Source: an uncultured Selenomonadales bacterium
Lineage (GTDB): Bacteria > Bacillota > Negativicutes > Selenomonadales > Selenomonadaceae
Reading direction: 5' to 3'
Assembly (NCBI GenBank): GCA_947165405.1
Contig: CAMVAG010000014.1
Location: 1-18,910, forward strand
DNA length: 18,910 nt
Shown: piece after piece, positions 1 to 7,451 of the stretch
How the letters are laid out: every line of letters begins with the position of its first letter
How positions within the stretch are numbered: the first letter of the stretch is position 1
Position numbers and translations under genes: made by a program
The notes under the pieces: generated by a model
What the model was told of the DNA's origin: nothing
What the model saw: only the letters and a program-made list of their open reading frames with translations
Databases searched by the model: none

Positions 1-1082
1 TCCAAGATTTTTTGAGCGACCCTCGACGCCGCGCCGGGCTTTCCGAGTTTTGCGCAAGCCGCCTGCAATTTTTCGACGACTTGAATTTTATTGCTCAAAA
101 GCTTTTTGACTTCGGAGGAAATTTTTTCGGGCGTCACTTCGTCTTGAAGAAGTTCCGTCAAAATTTTTTCGCCCGCCAAAATGTTCGGCAAGCTGAAAAA
201 TTTTATGTCGACCAAAAGTTTTCCGATAAAAAAATTCAGCGGAGCCATCTTGTACAAAACGACGCAAGGCAAATTCAAAAGTGCCGCCTCCAAGACGACC
301 GTGCCCGAAGTGGCGATTGCCGCGTCAGCGATTTGCATTAAGTCATATCGCCGAGCCGAGTTCACAAGTTTTATATCAAGCCCTGCCGTGTCGATTAATT
401 GTTCGACGCCATCCGCAACCGGCAGGAAAAATTTTTTGCCCGATAAAATTTTCGCGGCTTCAATCATGGGCGGCAAGAGCAATTTTATTTCTTGGCGACG
501 CGAGCCCGGCATCAACAAAATCACTTGCTCCGATTCTTTCACGCCGAAAAATTTTCGCGCCTCGACTTTCGACATTGACGGCTTGACGGTATCGACGAGC
601 GGATTGCCCAAGAAAAAAATTTTCGCGCCCGCCGCCTCGTAAACGGGAAGTTCAAACGGAAAGATTGCAACGAACACGTCAGCGATTGCCGCGCAGGATT
701 TGGCACGACCTTTTCGCCAAGCCCAAGCCGACGGCGGGATATACGACAAAATTTTTACGCCGAGTTTTTTTGCGCGTTCGGCAAGTCGCCAGTTGAAATC
801 GGGATAATCAATCAGCACGAGCAAATCGGGTTTTTCTTCGCGGATAGTTTCCGTCAAGTCGTCGAGGAGTTTCAAAATCCTGCGCAAATTTTTTATGACT
901 TCGACGACGCCCATGACGTTGTAATCTTTGAAGTTGCGCACGAGTTTGACGCCCGCCGCTTCCATCAAATTTCCGCCGAAGCCGATAAGCTCTGTCGAAG
1001 GAGAAATTTTTTTTATTTCGCGAGCCAAAGATGCGCCGTGAACATCGCCGGACGCCTCGCCTGCCGAAAAAAATATTTTCAA
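1..1082 (-). CDS. lpxB: Lipid-A-disaccharide synthase LpxB, 3' end cut by window edge
   Basis: Family 19 glycosyltransferase that joins UDP-2,3-diacylglucosamine and lipid X into lipid A disaccharide at the inner face of the cytoplasmic membrane. Reading the minus strand from a TTG at 1082 gives 360 codons without a stop, running off the left edge. The N-terminus carries the family motif FFSAGEASGDVHGA. Further in are a YPDFNWRLA segment, SYIPPSAWAWR, the sugar-nucleotide site MPGSRRQEI and a C-terminal SGTVVLEAAL. LpxB is usually about 380 residues, so only some 20 are missing. The TTG is chosen because GGAGG lies 7 bases upstream and no ATG gives the conserved start. It follows its own promoter and a terminator closing the Ter operon, so it is transcribed separately. 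Its presence implies an outer membrane with LPS. Confidence 0.95.
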   Translation of the reverse strand, partial: MKIFFSAGEASGDVHGASLAREIKKISPSTELIGFGGNLMEAAGVKLVRNFKDYNVMGVVEVIKNLRRILKLLDDLTETIREEKPDLLVLIDYPDFNWRLAERAKKLGVKILSYIPPSAWAWRKGRAKSCAAIADVFVAIFPFELPVYEAAGAKIFFLGNPLVDTVKPSMSKVEARKFFGVKESEQVILLMPGSRRQEIKLLLPPMIEAAKILSGKKFFLPVADGVEQLIDTAGLDIKLVNSARRYDLMQIADAAIATSGTVVLEAALLNLPCVVLYKMAPLNFFIGKLLVDIKFFSLPNILAGEKILTELLQDEVTPEKISSEVKKLLSNKIQVVEKLQAACAKLGKPGAASRVAQKIL

Positions 1083-1106
1083 GTTTAAACCTCCTTGATT
1101 GCGTCA

Positions 1107-1135
1107 ATTATATTTCGCCGTTGAAATTTTATCAA
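1107..1135 (-). promoter_or_regulatory. Sigma-70 promoter of lpxB
   Basis: On the minus strand TTGATA (1135-1130) and TATAAT (1112-1107) are separated by 17 bases. The box lies 25 bases upstream of the lpxB TTG and directly downstream of the terminator of the preceding operon. It matches 11 of 12 consensus positions. Confidence 0.85.
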
Positions 1136-1136
1136 C

Positions 1137-1164
1137 AAAAAAGCTCCCGACCGAAGCCGAGAGC
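1137..1164 (-). terminator. Rho-independent terminator of the terA/HEPN-terD operon
   Basis: The minus-strand RNA forms a 9-pair stem GCUCUCGGC / GUCGGGAGC (two G-U pairs) closed by a UUCG tetraloop and followed by six U. It starts 21 bases after the stop of the upstream gene. Confidence 0.93.
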
Positions 1165-1185
1165 CGTAAAAAAATTTTTAATCAA

Positions 1186-2343
1186 TCACACGTTGACGCC
1201 GTAATTTCTGCCGAGAGCCGCCAAGCCGCCGCTCCAGCCCGCGCCGATTGCATTGAATTTCCATTCGCCTTTGTTGCGATAAATTTCGCCGACAACAACC
1301 GCCGTCTCAACAGAAAAATCTTCGCCGAGGTCGTAGCGGATAATCTCTTTGCCGGTCATGTCGTCGACGACGCGGATATAAGCGTTGCTGACTTGCCCGA
1401 AAGTTTGGCGGCGAGCCTCTGCGTCGTAAATCGTGACGGTGAAATCAATCTTATCGACGTTGGAGGGAACTTTTTCGAGGTCAACTTTAATCTCCTCGTC
1501 GTCGCCTTCGCCTTCGCCGGTGAGGTTGTCGCCCATGTGTTCAACCGCGCCGCTCTTGTGCTTGAGGTTGTTGTAGAAAACAAAATCCTCGTCGGAATTG
1601 ACTTTGCCGTTTGAGCCCAAAAGAAATGCCGCCGCGTCGAGGTCGAAGTCGTGCCCGCCGTCGTATTTGTTGACATCCCAACCGAGCCCGATTAAAAGTT
1701 TCTTCAAACCGGGATTGCCTTTCGTCAAGTCAACTTTCTGACCCTTTTGCAAACTGATAGCCATAGATGATCCTCTCCTCTTCTTGTTCTTGGTATTTGG
1801 CGGAAGTTTTTCCCGCGAACCGGCGGCAGAAAAATTTCCGTTTCTTTTTATGTTTACAGGACTTGAGCCTCCGACATTGCTTTGAACTCTTTCGCGCAAC
1901 ATGTCCCGCAGCTTGTTGACGTTTTCGTCGTCGAGCTTTTCGCAAAGAAGCAACATTGTATCGAGTGCCCGCGTCGTATAACGTTCATCAAAATTTTTCC
2001 AATGAGTGTGCGCCCATTCGTTGCGAACATTCTTTAATTCCCTGACCCAATCCAAATATTTTCGCGGCTGTTTCTTGCCGAAAATGTTTCGCCAATGAAT
2101 TTCAATCAAAAGCAAACAGCGATGTATGTCAAGCGATTCGACAAGCTCCGCGTAGTCTCCGCCCGGCGGCAAATCTGTTTTCCGATAATCGTGCAGAACA
2201 TTCAAGACGCCTTCAGTCCACCAGCTGTCTTTGCCGTAATTGTCGAAAAGCTCTTTGGCAACGTAGGGCGCCAATATCTCCCGCAAAGTCACATTCATTG
2301 CCCTGCCGACAAGTTCATGATTCGACCAATAAGCAACGTCCAT
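1186..2343 (-). CDS. Swt1-type HEPN domain fused to TerD
   Basis: One 385-residue reading frame joins two domains. Residues 1-150 resemble the Swt1-type HEPN domain: helical, with KNVRNEWAH at 105-112, where R107 and H112 fit the RxxxxH catalytic motif of HEPN ribonucleases. Residues 151-193 are a polar, lysine- and arginine-rich linker. Residues 194-385 are a complete TerD domain (calcium-binding stress protein) with DFDLDAAAFLL, DNLTGEGEGDDE and the C-terminal KFNAIGAGWSGGLAALG. The ATG at 2343 is 3 bases after the terA stop, with an AAAGG site upstream. The TerD half has its own ATG at 1764 with a strong ribosome binding site, so a separate 192-residue TerD may also be made; it is close to full-length identity with the TerD at 9084-9662. 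RNase activity is inferred from the motif, not shown. Confidence 0.88.
   Translation of the reverse strand: MDVAYWSNHELVGRAMNVTLREILAPYVAKELFDNYGKDSWWTEGVLNVLHDYRKTDLPPGGDYAELVESLDIHRCLLLIEIHWRNIFGKKQPRKYLDWVRELKNVRNEWAHTHWKNFDERYTTRALDTMLLLCEKLDDENVNKLRDMLRERVQSNVGGSSPVNIKRNGNFSAAGSREKLPPNTKNKKRRGSSMAISLQKGQKVDLTKGNPGLKKLLIGLGWDVNKYDGGHDFDLDAAAFLLGSNGKVNSDEDFVFYNNLKHKSGAVEHMGDNLTGEGEGDDEEIKVDLEKVPSNVDKIDFTVTIYDAEARRQTFGQVSNAYIRVVDDMTGKEIIRYDLGEDFSVETAVVVGEIYRNKGEWKFNAIGAGWSGGLAALGRNYGVNV
1762..1780 (-). promoter_or_regulatory. Internal ribosome binding site and ATG for a stand-alone TerD
   Basis: Inside the fused frame the minus strand reads GAGGAGAGGA, then ATCATCT, then ATG at 1764. Translation from here gives exactly the 192-residue length and MAISL start of the unfused TerD paralogue at 9662. 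In the fusion frame this site is read as KKRRGSSM, so the linker looks like a translated 5' leader of an ancestral terD. Both products are plausible. Confidence 0.7.
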
Positions 2344-2346
2344 TAT

Positions 2347-3576
2347 TCAATCCTTTCTGCCGACCGTCCAACGCAATCCCCAATCGAACGCACGATCCAT
2401 TTGCTCCGAATCGTCAAAGAACTCAACGACTTTCTCGACGCTGAAAGTTCCTCCGACATTTTCAAGCAGAGCGATTGCGCAGGTGTGCTTGCGCGAGCCG
2501 TATTCATCCATGCGCACGATAAGTTCGGGGCTGCCGGGACAATTCACCGTGACAACTCCTTTTGCCTCTTCCCAATTCGCCGCGCCTTCGTAGATAAAAG
2601 TGTAAATCAAAATCCTGCGAATCTTGTCGGCGTATTTGCCGTTGACGCGAATCGTTTCGCCCGCAGCAACCGCACCCGTCCTGTCGTCGCCGTCGAGGGC
2701 AATGTAAGGCGGATAATTCAGTTCGCCGAAGTGATTGCCCAAAGCTTGAATCGCGCCGATATTTCCGTCTTTGAGTTCAAAGAGACACGCGAGGTCGAGG
2801 TCGATGCCTTGACTTGTGAAACGGCTGAAGAAACCGCTTTTTTTCGGCGGCTGGCTCCAATTCAGATTGATGACGATTTCGCCGAGAGTGTTGCCTTTCT
2901 TGACGAGGCTGACTTTCTGTCCCTTGCGAAGTTCAACTTTTTTCGGTTGAGGAGGTTCTTCGCGAGCTTGAGGCGGCGGCGGGATTTTTATTTTTTCACG
3001 GCTCTTGGTTGAGCGTTCGCGGCTTGTGTTAATTTTCGGCTTCGGAGGTTCGGGCGGCGGTTGAGGTTGCACGTCTTTGACTTCGATGCCGAAATCATTG
3101 CACAGGGCGGCAAGTCCTCCGCTGAAACCCGCGCCCTTTGCATTGAACTTCCAAGCACCTTTATAGCGATAGACTTCGCCCAGAACAATCGCCGTCTCAA
3201 CCGAAAAATTTTCAAGCGGGAAAGTTGCAATTTCGCCGCGTGCTCCGAAAATTTTCAAGACCGCGCCTTTAATCATGCTGAAGTTTTGTCGGCGTTTATC
3301 GGCTTCGTAAATCGTGGCAGTCAAAGAAATTTTTTCGACATGGCGAGGAATTCTTGAAAGGTCAATGTCAATCGAATCGTCGTTGTTGTGCGTGACGGCT
3401 CCGGAATTGTGGCGGGCGTTGCCGTAGAAAACAAAATCCTCGTCGCCGGCAACTTTGCCTCGTTCGTCCGTCAAAAAGGCCGCCGTGTCAATCTCAAGAG
3501 CACTGTCGGGGCGTTGAAATTTTATCGTCAAAAAGTTTTCATTGAGCGGAATTTTTTGTCCCTTGCCAAGCTCCAT
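2347..3576 (-). CDS. terA: TerA-type protein: TerD-like domain, proline linker, TerA domain
   Basis: A 409-residue tellurium-resistance family protein with two domains. Residues 1-167 form a TerD-like domain with EIDTAAFL, HNNDDSIDIDL and WKFNAKGAGFSGGLAAL; the acidic loop is altered compared with the TerD paralogues. Residues 168-213 are a proline- and charge-rich linker. Residues 214-409 match the TerA domain: INLNW (236-240), IDLDLACLFELKDG (258-271), IQALGNHFG, ALDGDDRTGA (293-302), a CAIALLENV segment and the ending WGLRWTVGRKD. The ATG at 3576 follows a GGGGGTG site. It is first in its operon and nearly abuts the HEPN-TerD gene. Ter proteins act in the cytoplasm in metal and membrane stress; the exact role of TerA is unknown. 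Confidence 0.9.
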   Translation of the reverse strand: MELGKGQKIPLNENFLTIKFQRPDSALEIDTAAFLTDERGKVAGDEDFVFYGNARHNSGAVTHNNDDSIDIDLSRIPRHVEKISLTATIYEADKRRQNFSMIKGAVLKIFGARGEIATFPLENFSVETAIVLGEVYRYKGAWKFNAKGAGFSGGLAALCNDFGIEVKDVQPQPPPEPPKPKINTSRERSTKSREKIKIPPPPQAREEPPQPKKVELRKGQKVSLVKKGNTLGEIVINLNWSQPPKKSGFFSRFTSQGIDLDLACLFELKDGNIGAIQALGNHFGELNYPPYIALDGDDRTGAVAAGETIRVNGKYADKIRRILIYTFIYEGAANWEEAKGVVTVNCPGSPELIVRMDEYGSRKHTCAIALLENVGGTFSVEKVVEFFDDSEQMDRAFDWGLRWTVGRKD

Positions 3577-3608
3577 CGTCTCACCCCCAAAGAAATTTTT
3601 ACACGCAC

Positions 3609-3636
3609 ATTTTATCAGAAAAGTTTTTCATGTCAA
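3609..3636 (-). promoter_or_regulatory. Probable sigma-70 promoter of the terA operon
   Basis: On the minus strand TTGACA (3636-3631) and TAAAAT (3614-3609) are 16 bases apart, 32 bases before the terA ATG. The -35 box overlaps the last codons of the upstream glycosyltransferase. No terminator separates the two genes, so readthrough may add to this promoter. Confidence 0.65.
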
Positions 3637-4641
3637 AGCCTTCAATTCATTTCGATAAAGATTCGTCATGAGCAAGAGATAGGAAATCAGCGCGGGTTGA
3701 GTGCTGCCCGCCTCTTTAAATTCGCGCAAAAAAATTTCGTAGACTTCTGCCGCGTCCAAACTTTTTAAAGCCTCCGCCATGTTGTCCAGTTGCATGAGCG
3801 CGAAGAAATTCAAAACCTGCAAACGAACGACGGGATTTTTTTTGAAATACTCCAAGCCGCGCATGAATTCATCGAGGCAATCCAAGCCGAGTATCAGCGA
3901 GCTTGTTCGGAAGGTTATCATTTGTTCGGGCGAGCGTGTGCGGCGATACCACGAAGATTTATTTGTGCGATAGACGTAAAGCGGCGGCGGCACCCGCAGA
4001 ATTTTTTTCGCGAGGCAAATTATCTTGAACGTGTGGATAACGTCGTCGGCTATCGTCATTTGCGGGAAAAAAATTTCATTGCTTATCAAAAAATCTCTGC
4101 GGAAAAATTTTCCCCAAGGTGCCCACCAAAATTCCGAACTCAAAAATTTTTTTATGCGTTCACTCAAATTGTCCGGTTCAAAAGTCGGCTCGTCAACCAA
4201 AGAATCTTTTCGCCAAACGGAAAGCGTAAAATTTTTCGGAACGGGCTCTTCGTTGCAGGTAAAAAATTTTTCCATGTAAACGACTTCCGCCCGATATTCC
4301 TCCGCGAAATTGTAAAGCGTTTCAAGCGCGTTATCTGTCAGCAAGTCGTCGTTGTCCGTGAAGAAAATATATTTGCCTTGCGCGTATTCAAGCCCGACGT
4401 TTCGCGGGACGGCTCCGCTGCCGGTGTTTTCGGGCAAGGTTATAATTTTCAAACGCCCGCCGAATTTTTCAAGATAACTTTCGGCAAGGGCGAGGCTTGA
4501 ATCGGTTGAGCAATCGTCCACAAGGATAACCTCAAAATCTTTGAACGTTTGAATCAAAATACTTTCGAGGCACACGCTCAAAAATTTTTCCGCGTTGAAC
4601 ATTGGAACAATCACTGAAACTGCAGGCGAGAAATTTTTCAT
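3628..4641 (-). CDS. Family 2 glycosyltransferase
   Basis: A 337-residue GT-A fold glycosyltransferase. The N-terminal catalytic domain opens with VSVIVPMFNAEKFL, then VDDCSTD (41-47) for nucleotide binding and TDNDD (95-99) as the DxD-type metal motif. PRNVGLEYAQGKYIFF between them is typical of the family. The C-terminal third is helical and not diagnostic of the acceptor. The ATG at 4641 is chosen over an upstream frame extension because TCGGGAG lies just before it and the family starts at this motif. It probably adds a sugar to a surface glycan or LPS, which fits a diderm, but donor and acceptor cannot be read from sequence. It sits between two Ter operons, after a terminator. Confidence 0.88.
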   Translation of the reverse strand: MKNFSPAVSVIVPMFNAEKFLSVCLESILIQTFKDFEVILVDDCSTDSSLALAESYLEKFGGRLKIITLPENTGSGAVPRNVGLEYAQGKYIFFTDNDDLLTDNALETLYNFAEEYRAEVVYMEKFFTCNEEPVPKNFTLSVWRKDSLVDEPTFEPDNLSERIKKFLSSEFWWAPWGKFFRRDFLISNEIFFPQMTIADDVIHTFKIICLAKKILRVPPPLYVYRTNKSSWYRRTRSPEQMITFRTSSLILGLDCLDEFMRGLEYFKKNPVVRLQVLNFFALMQLDNMAEALKSLDAAEVYEIFLREFKEAGSTQPALISYLLLMTNLYRNELKALT

Positions 4642-4655
4642 GACAAAGACTCCCG

Positions 4656-4702
4656 AAAAAAAAAGATATTTCGGCAAAAATTCTTTGTGCTGCCGAAATA
4701 TC
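4656..4702 (-). terminator. Rho-independent terminator of the terD/calcium ATPase operon
   Basis: A 12-base perfect inverted repeat, GATATTTCGGCA (4665-4676) with TGCCGAAATATC (4691-4702), is followed on the minus strand by nine T. It lies 16 bases after the ATPase stop and just before the glycosyltransferase. Confidence 0.9.
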
Positions 4703-4718
4703 CTTGTTGACGAAAATT

Positions 4719-7391
4719 TTATTTTGAGCCGCCGATAATCAGCTTGCGGACAATGTCGACGGGAATAATCGTGAACGCCATCGCCAAAACGAAAATCCAT
4801 TCGGAAGCCGTCAAGCCGTAGCAGCGGAGGATTGCGCCGCCGAGATAAGTCATTGCGATTTGCACAACGACGATTAAGCCCATGACTTTCAAGAAGCCGG
4901 AGTTGCCTCCGATATTGTCGAAAAGATTTATCCTGTCCGTGCGTGCGTTGAAGGCATTAAACACGGCAAGGAAGATAAAGAAGGCAAAGTAGCCGGTCAA
5001 AACGTAGACGCTGTCGCCGCCGAAAGAAAGGGTGACGCCTTCGGGATTTATGTCGCGGAAATGGTCGCGGCTAAAGTCTGTGAGCAGGAAGACCAAGCCC
5101 ATTGCGAATCCCCAAAGCGAGCCGGTGCCGATAGCCGAGTACATGTATTTGTTGATAATTTTTTCGTCGCGTTTTTTTGGAGCTTCTTCCATGAATCTGT
5201 CAAGCGCAGGTTCGCCGCCGAAAGCAAGAGCCGCCAAAGTATCCATGACGAGATTGACCCAGAGGATTTGAGTTATTGACAACGGATTTTCCAAGCCGAG
5301 CAGAGGACACACGAACGAAATTAAAACCGCGCCGACGTTTATTGTCAGCTGGAAGATAATGAACTTGCGAATTGAATTGAAGATTGTCCTGCCGTAGAGA
5401 ATCGCCTTGCCGATTGATTTAAAGTTGTCGTCGAGGATAACAATTTCGCTTGCCTCTTTTGCAACTTCCGTGCCGCCGCCCATTGCAAAACCGACATCAG
5501 CTTTTTTGAGCGCGGGCGAATCGTTGACGCCGTCGCCGGTCATGCCGACAACCAAATTTAATTCTTGCGCAAGACGAACGAGACGACTTTTATCTGTGGG
5601 CAAAGCGCGTGCGATAACGCGGAGCTTGGGGAGTTTCTGCTTGACTTCCTCGTCGCTCATTTCGTTGAGTTCGGCACTGGTTATGACAATCGCGTCGTCA
5701 ATCTCAATCAAGCCTGCCTCTTTCGCAATGGCCTGCGCGGTTTCTTTTCGGTCGCCGGTAATCATGACGACTTGCACGCCCGCCGAATGAACTTGTTCGA
5801 TAGCTTTAATCGCGTCGGGTCTCACGTCGTCGCGAATGCCCGTGACGCCCACGAACGTCAAGCCGCTGTCGGGAATGTTTCCGTCGGTAACCTCGCCGTC
5901 ATAAGTCACGAGGGCAAGAGTTCTTATCGCACGGTTTGCAAGCTCATCAATCTTTGCATTAATTGCAACAGTCGAGGAAAGTTTTTGCTTAGTGCCGTCC
6001 GCGTCGTAGTAGTAGCTGCACTTGTCAAGCAAACGTTCGGGCGCGCCTTTGATAAGCCACAAGTTGTAATCGCCGCTGACTTTTGCCATAGAATATTTTT
6101 TCGCGCTGTCGAAAGGAACGGTATCAACGACGTTGACATTGGGCGCGGTGTCCTTGCCGATTAAAAATCCGAGCAAAGCTCTGTCCGTCATGTTGCCGCC
6201 GACGATTTTGTCGCCCGTGATGACTGCGCCGTTATTAAATCTGATTGACAGCGAAACGAGCGATTGAAGCTTGCCGCTAAGTTTGTCGAAAGTTTCCGTG
6301 AAATTCGCGGTGCCGTCAATGAACGTGACGACCTCAAGCAAGCCTTTGGTGATTGTGCCGGTCTTGTCGCTGAAAAGAAGATTCAAGCTGCCCGCCGTTT
6401 CAATGCCGGAAATTTTTCTGACGAGGACGTTATCTTTTAACATCTTGCCCATGTTCTGCGCGGAGACAATCGCAATCATGAGCGGCAAGCCTTCGGGCAC
6501 AGCCATGACGATAATTATCACGGCGAGCATAACGGCTTCAACGAGACTGTTTAAAATATTCATCCAGTCGGAGCAGTAAGCCGCCATCAACGCGCCGTCG
6601 AAATTATTTTGAATGACGATACGCTCAAACATGAACGCAACGGCAATCGCCACACCGCCGATATAACCGAACTTGGAAATTTGATCGGCGAGGTCACCGA
6701 GCTTGAGCTTGAGCGGAGTGTCGCGGTCTTCGTCGATTTGCAATTCGCCCGCGATTTTTCCGTAAACGGTGTTGTCGCCGAGCGTGACTGTCCTCATGAC
6801 TGCGGAACCGCCCGCCACGACTGCCGCACGAAAAACTTTATGTGGATTGAGGAAGTCTTGACTTTGAGCAGCTTCGGCGTCGGCAGTTTCATTCGGCGCG
6901 GGAGTTTTTTCTTCTTCCTTAGCCTCGCCGTTCAAAATCGATTGGTCGACGTTTATCGAGCCGTCGATAATCACGCCGTCGGCAGGAATTTTATCGCCCG
7001 TCTGCAAGAGGACGCAATCGCCCATTGTTATATCGTTAATCGGAATTTCGGTGACGACGCCGTTACGATAGACTTTGCACTTTATCAACGACGCCTCGCC
7101 CTGCAATTTTTGAAATGCGCTTTCGTTGCGATATTCGGAAAAAGTTGAGACCATTGTCGCCAACAAAACCGCCATTGCTATGCCGACCGATTCATACCAT
7201 TCCGCCTTGCCCATGAACGCAAAGAACACGTTGAGCAAGAGCGCGAAGATTAAAATTTTTATTATCGGGTCGTCGAAATTTCCCTTGAGCTTGTCCCAGA
7301 AACCTTCGCGAGCCTGTTCGGTTATGCTGTTGTCGCCGAACTTCGCTTTTGCCTCTTGGACTTGAGCATCGGTTAAACCTGTGATTTTCAA
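4719..7391 (-). CDS. PMCA-type calcium-transporting P-type ATPase
   Basis: An 890-residue type IIB P-type ATPase that would pump Ca2+ out of the cytoplasm. Motifs in order: A-domain SILNGEA (151-157), M4 VPEGLP (298-303), phosphorylation site SDKTGT (341-346, D342), nucleotide site KGAPE (448-452), hinge TGDRKETAQ, TGDGVNDSPALKKAD (618-632) and M6 WVNLVMD (711-717). The M4 glutamate with the M6 asparagine and aspartate form one calcium site, as in PMCA pumps. About ten membrane helices are visible. The usual A-domain TGES is NGEA here, keeping the key glutamate. The start is TTG at 7391 with GGAGGT 7 bases upstream. It is the last gene of the operon with two terD genes and a nucleosidase; TerD proteins bind calcium. 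Confidence 0.95.
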   Translation of the reverse strand: MKITGLTDAQVQEAKAKFGDNSITEQAREGFWDKLKGNFDDPIIKILIFALLLNVFFAFMGKAEWYESVGIAMAVLLATMVSTFSEYRNESAFQKLQGEASLIKCKVYRNGVVTEIPINDITMGDCVLLQTGDKIPADGVIIDGSINVDQSILNGEAKEEEKTPAPNETADAEAAQSQDFLNPHKVFRAAVVAGGSAVMRTVTLGDNTVYGKIAGELQIDEDRDTPLKLKLGDLADQISKFGYIGGVAIAVAFMFERIVIQNNFDGALMAAYCSDWMNILNSLVEAVMLAVIIIVMAVPEGLPLMIAIVSAQNMGKMLKDNVLVRKISGIETAGSLNLLFSDKTGTITKGLLEVVTFIDGTANFTETFDKLSGKLQSLVSLSIRFNNGAVITGDKIVGGNMTDRALLGFLIGKDTAPNVNVVDTVPFDSAKKYSMAKVSGDYNLWLIKGAPERLLDKCSYYYDADGTKQKLSSTVAINAKIDELANRAIRTLALVTYDGEVTDGNIPDSGLTFVGVTGIRDDVRPDAIKAIEQVHSAGVQVVMITGDRKETAQAIAKEAGLIEIDDAIVITSAELNEMSDEEVKQKLPKLRVIARALPTDKSRLVRLAQELNLVVGMTGDGVNDSPALKKADVGFAMGGGTEVAKEASEIVILDDNFKSIGKAILYGRTIFNSIRKFIIFQLTINVGAVLISFVCPLLGLENPLSITQILWVNLVMDTLAALAFGGEPALDRFMEEAPKKRDEKIINKYMYSAIGTGSLWGFAMGLVFLLTDFSRDHFRDINPEGVTLSFGGDSVYVLTGYFAFFIFLAVFNAFNARTDRINLFDNIGGNSGFLKVMGLIVVVQIAMTYLGGAILRCYGLTASEWIFVLAMAFTIIPVDIVRKLIIGGSK

Positions 7392-7408
7392 CTTGATACC
7401 TCCAGTTT

Positions 7409-7451
7409 AGTGATTAGTGATTAGATTTCTAACCACTAATCACTAATCACT
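7409..7451 (-). repeat. Perfect inverted repeat built of heptamers
   Basis: AGTGATTAGTGATTAG (7409-7424) and its exact complement (7436-7451) flank an 11-base loop. Each arm is a heptamer (AGTGATT) repeated. It lies between the nucleosidase stop codon, which it overlaps, and the ATPase ribosome binding site. There is no T tract, so it is more likely an mRNA-stabilising or processing hairpin, or a mobile repeat, than a terminator. Confidence 0.8.

Noticed and set aside
1186..1764. Fusion as an annotation artefact with only terD real
   Set aside because: The upstream 193 codons carry a coherent HEPN motif, coding composition and a coupled start after terA, so both parts are kept.
2095..3012. 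Plus-strand 305-residue open frame
   Set aside because: It is antisense to terA and the HEPN-TerD gene, has no ribosome binding site and its composition follows the codon pattern of the minus strand.
3628..4800. Longer glycosyltransferase starting at 4800
   Set aside because: The extra 53 residues run through the terminator and the end of the ATPase gene; the ATG at 4641 has a proper ribosome binding site.
5565..6164. Plus-strand 199-residue frame inside the ATPase
   Set aside because: It is a shadow of the ATPase nucleotide-binding domain, with no start signal.
7409..7451. Inverted repeat as a terminator after the nucleosidase
   Set aside because: No T tract follows on the minus strand and the ATPase ribosome binding site starts right after it.
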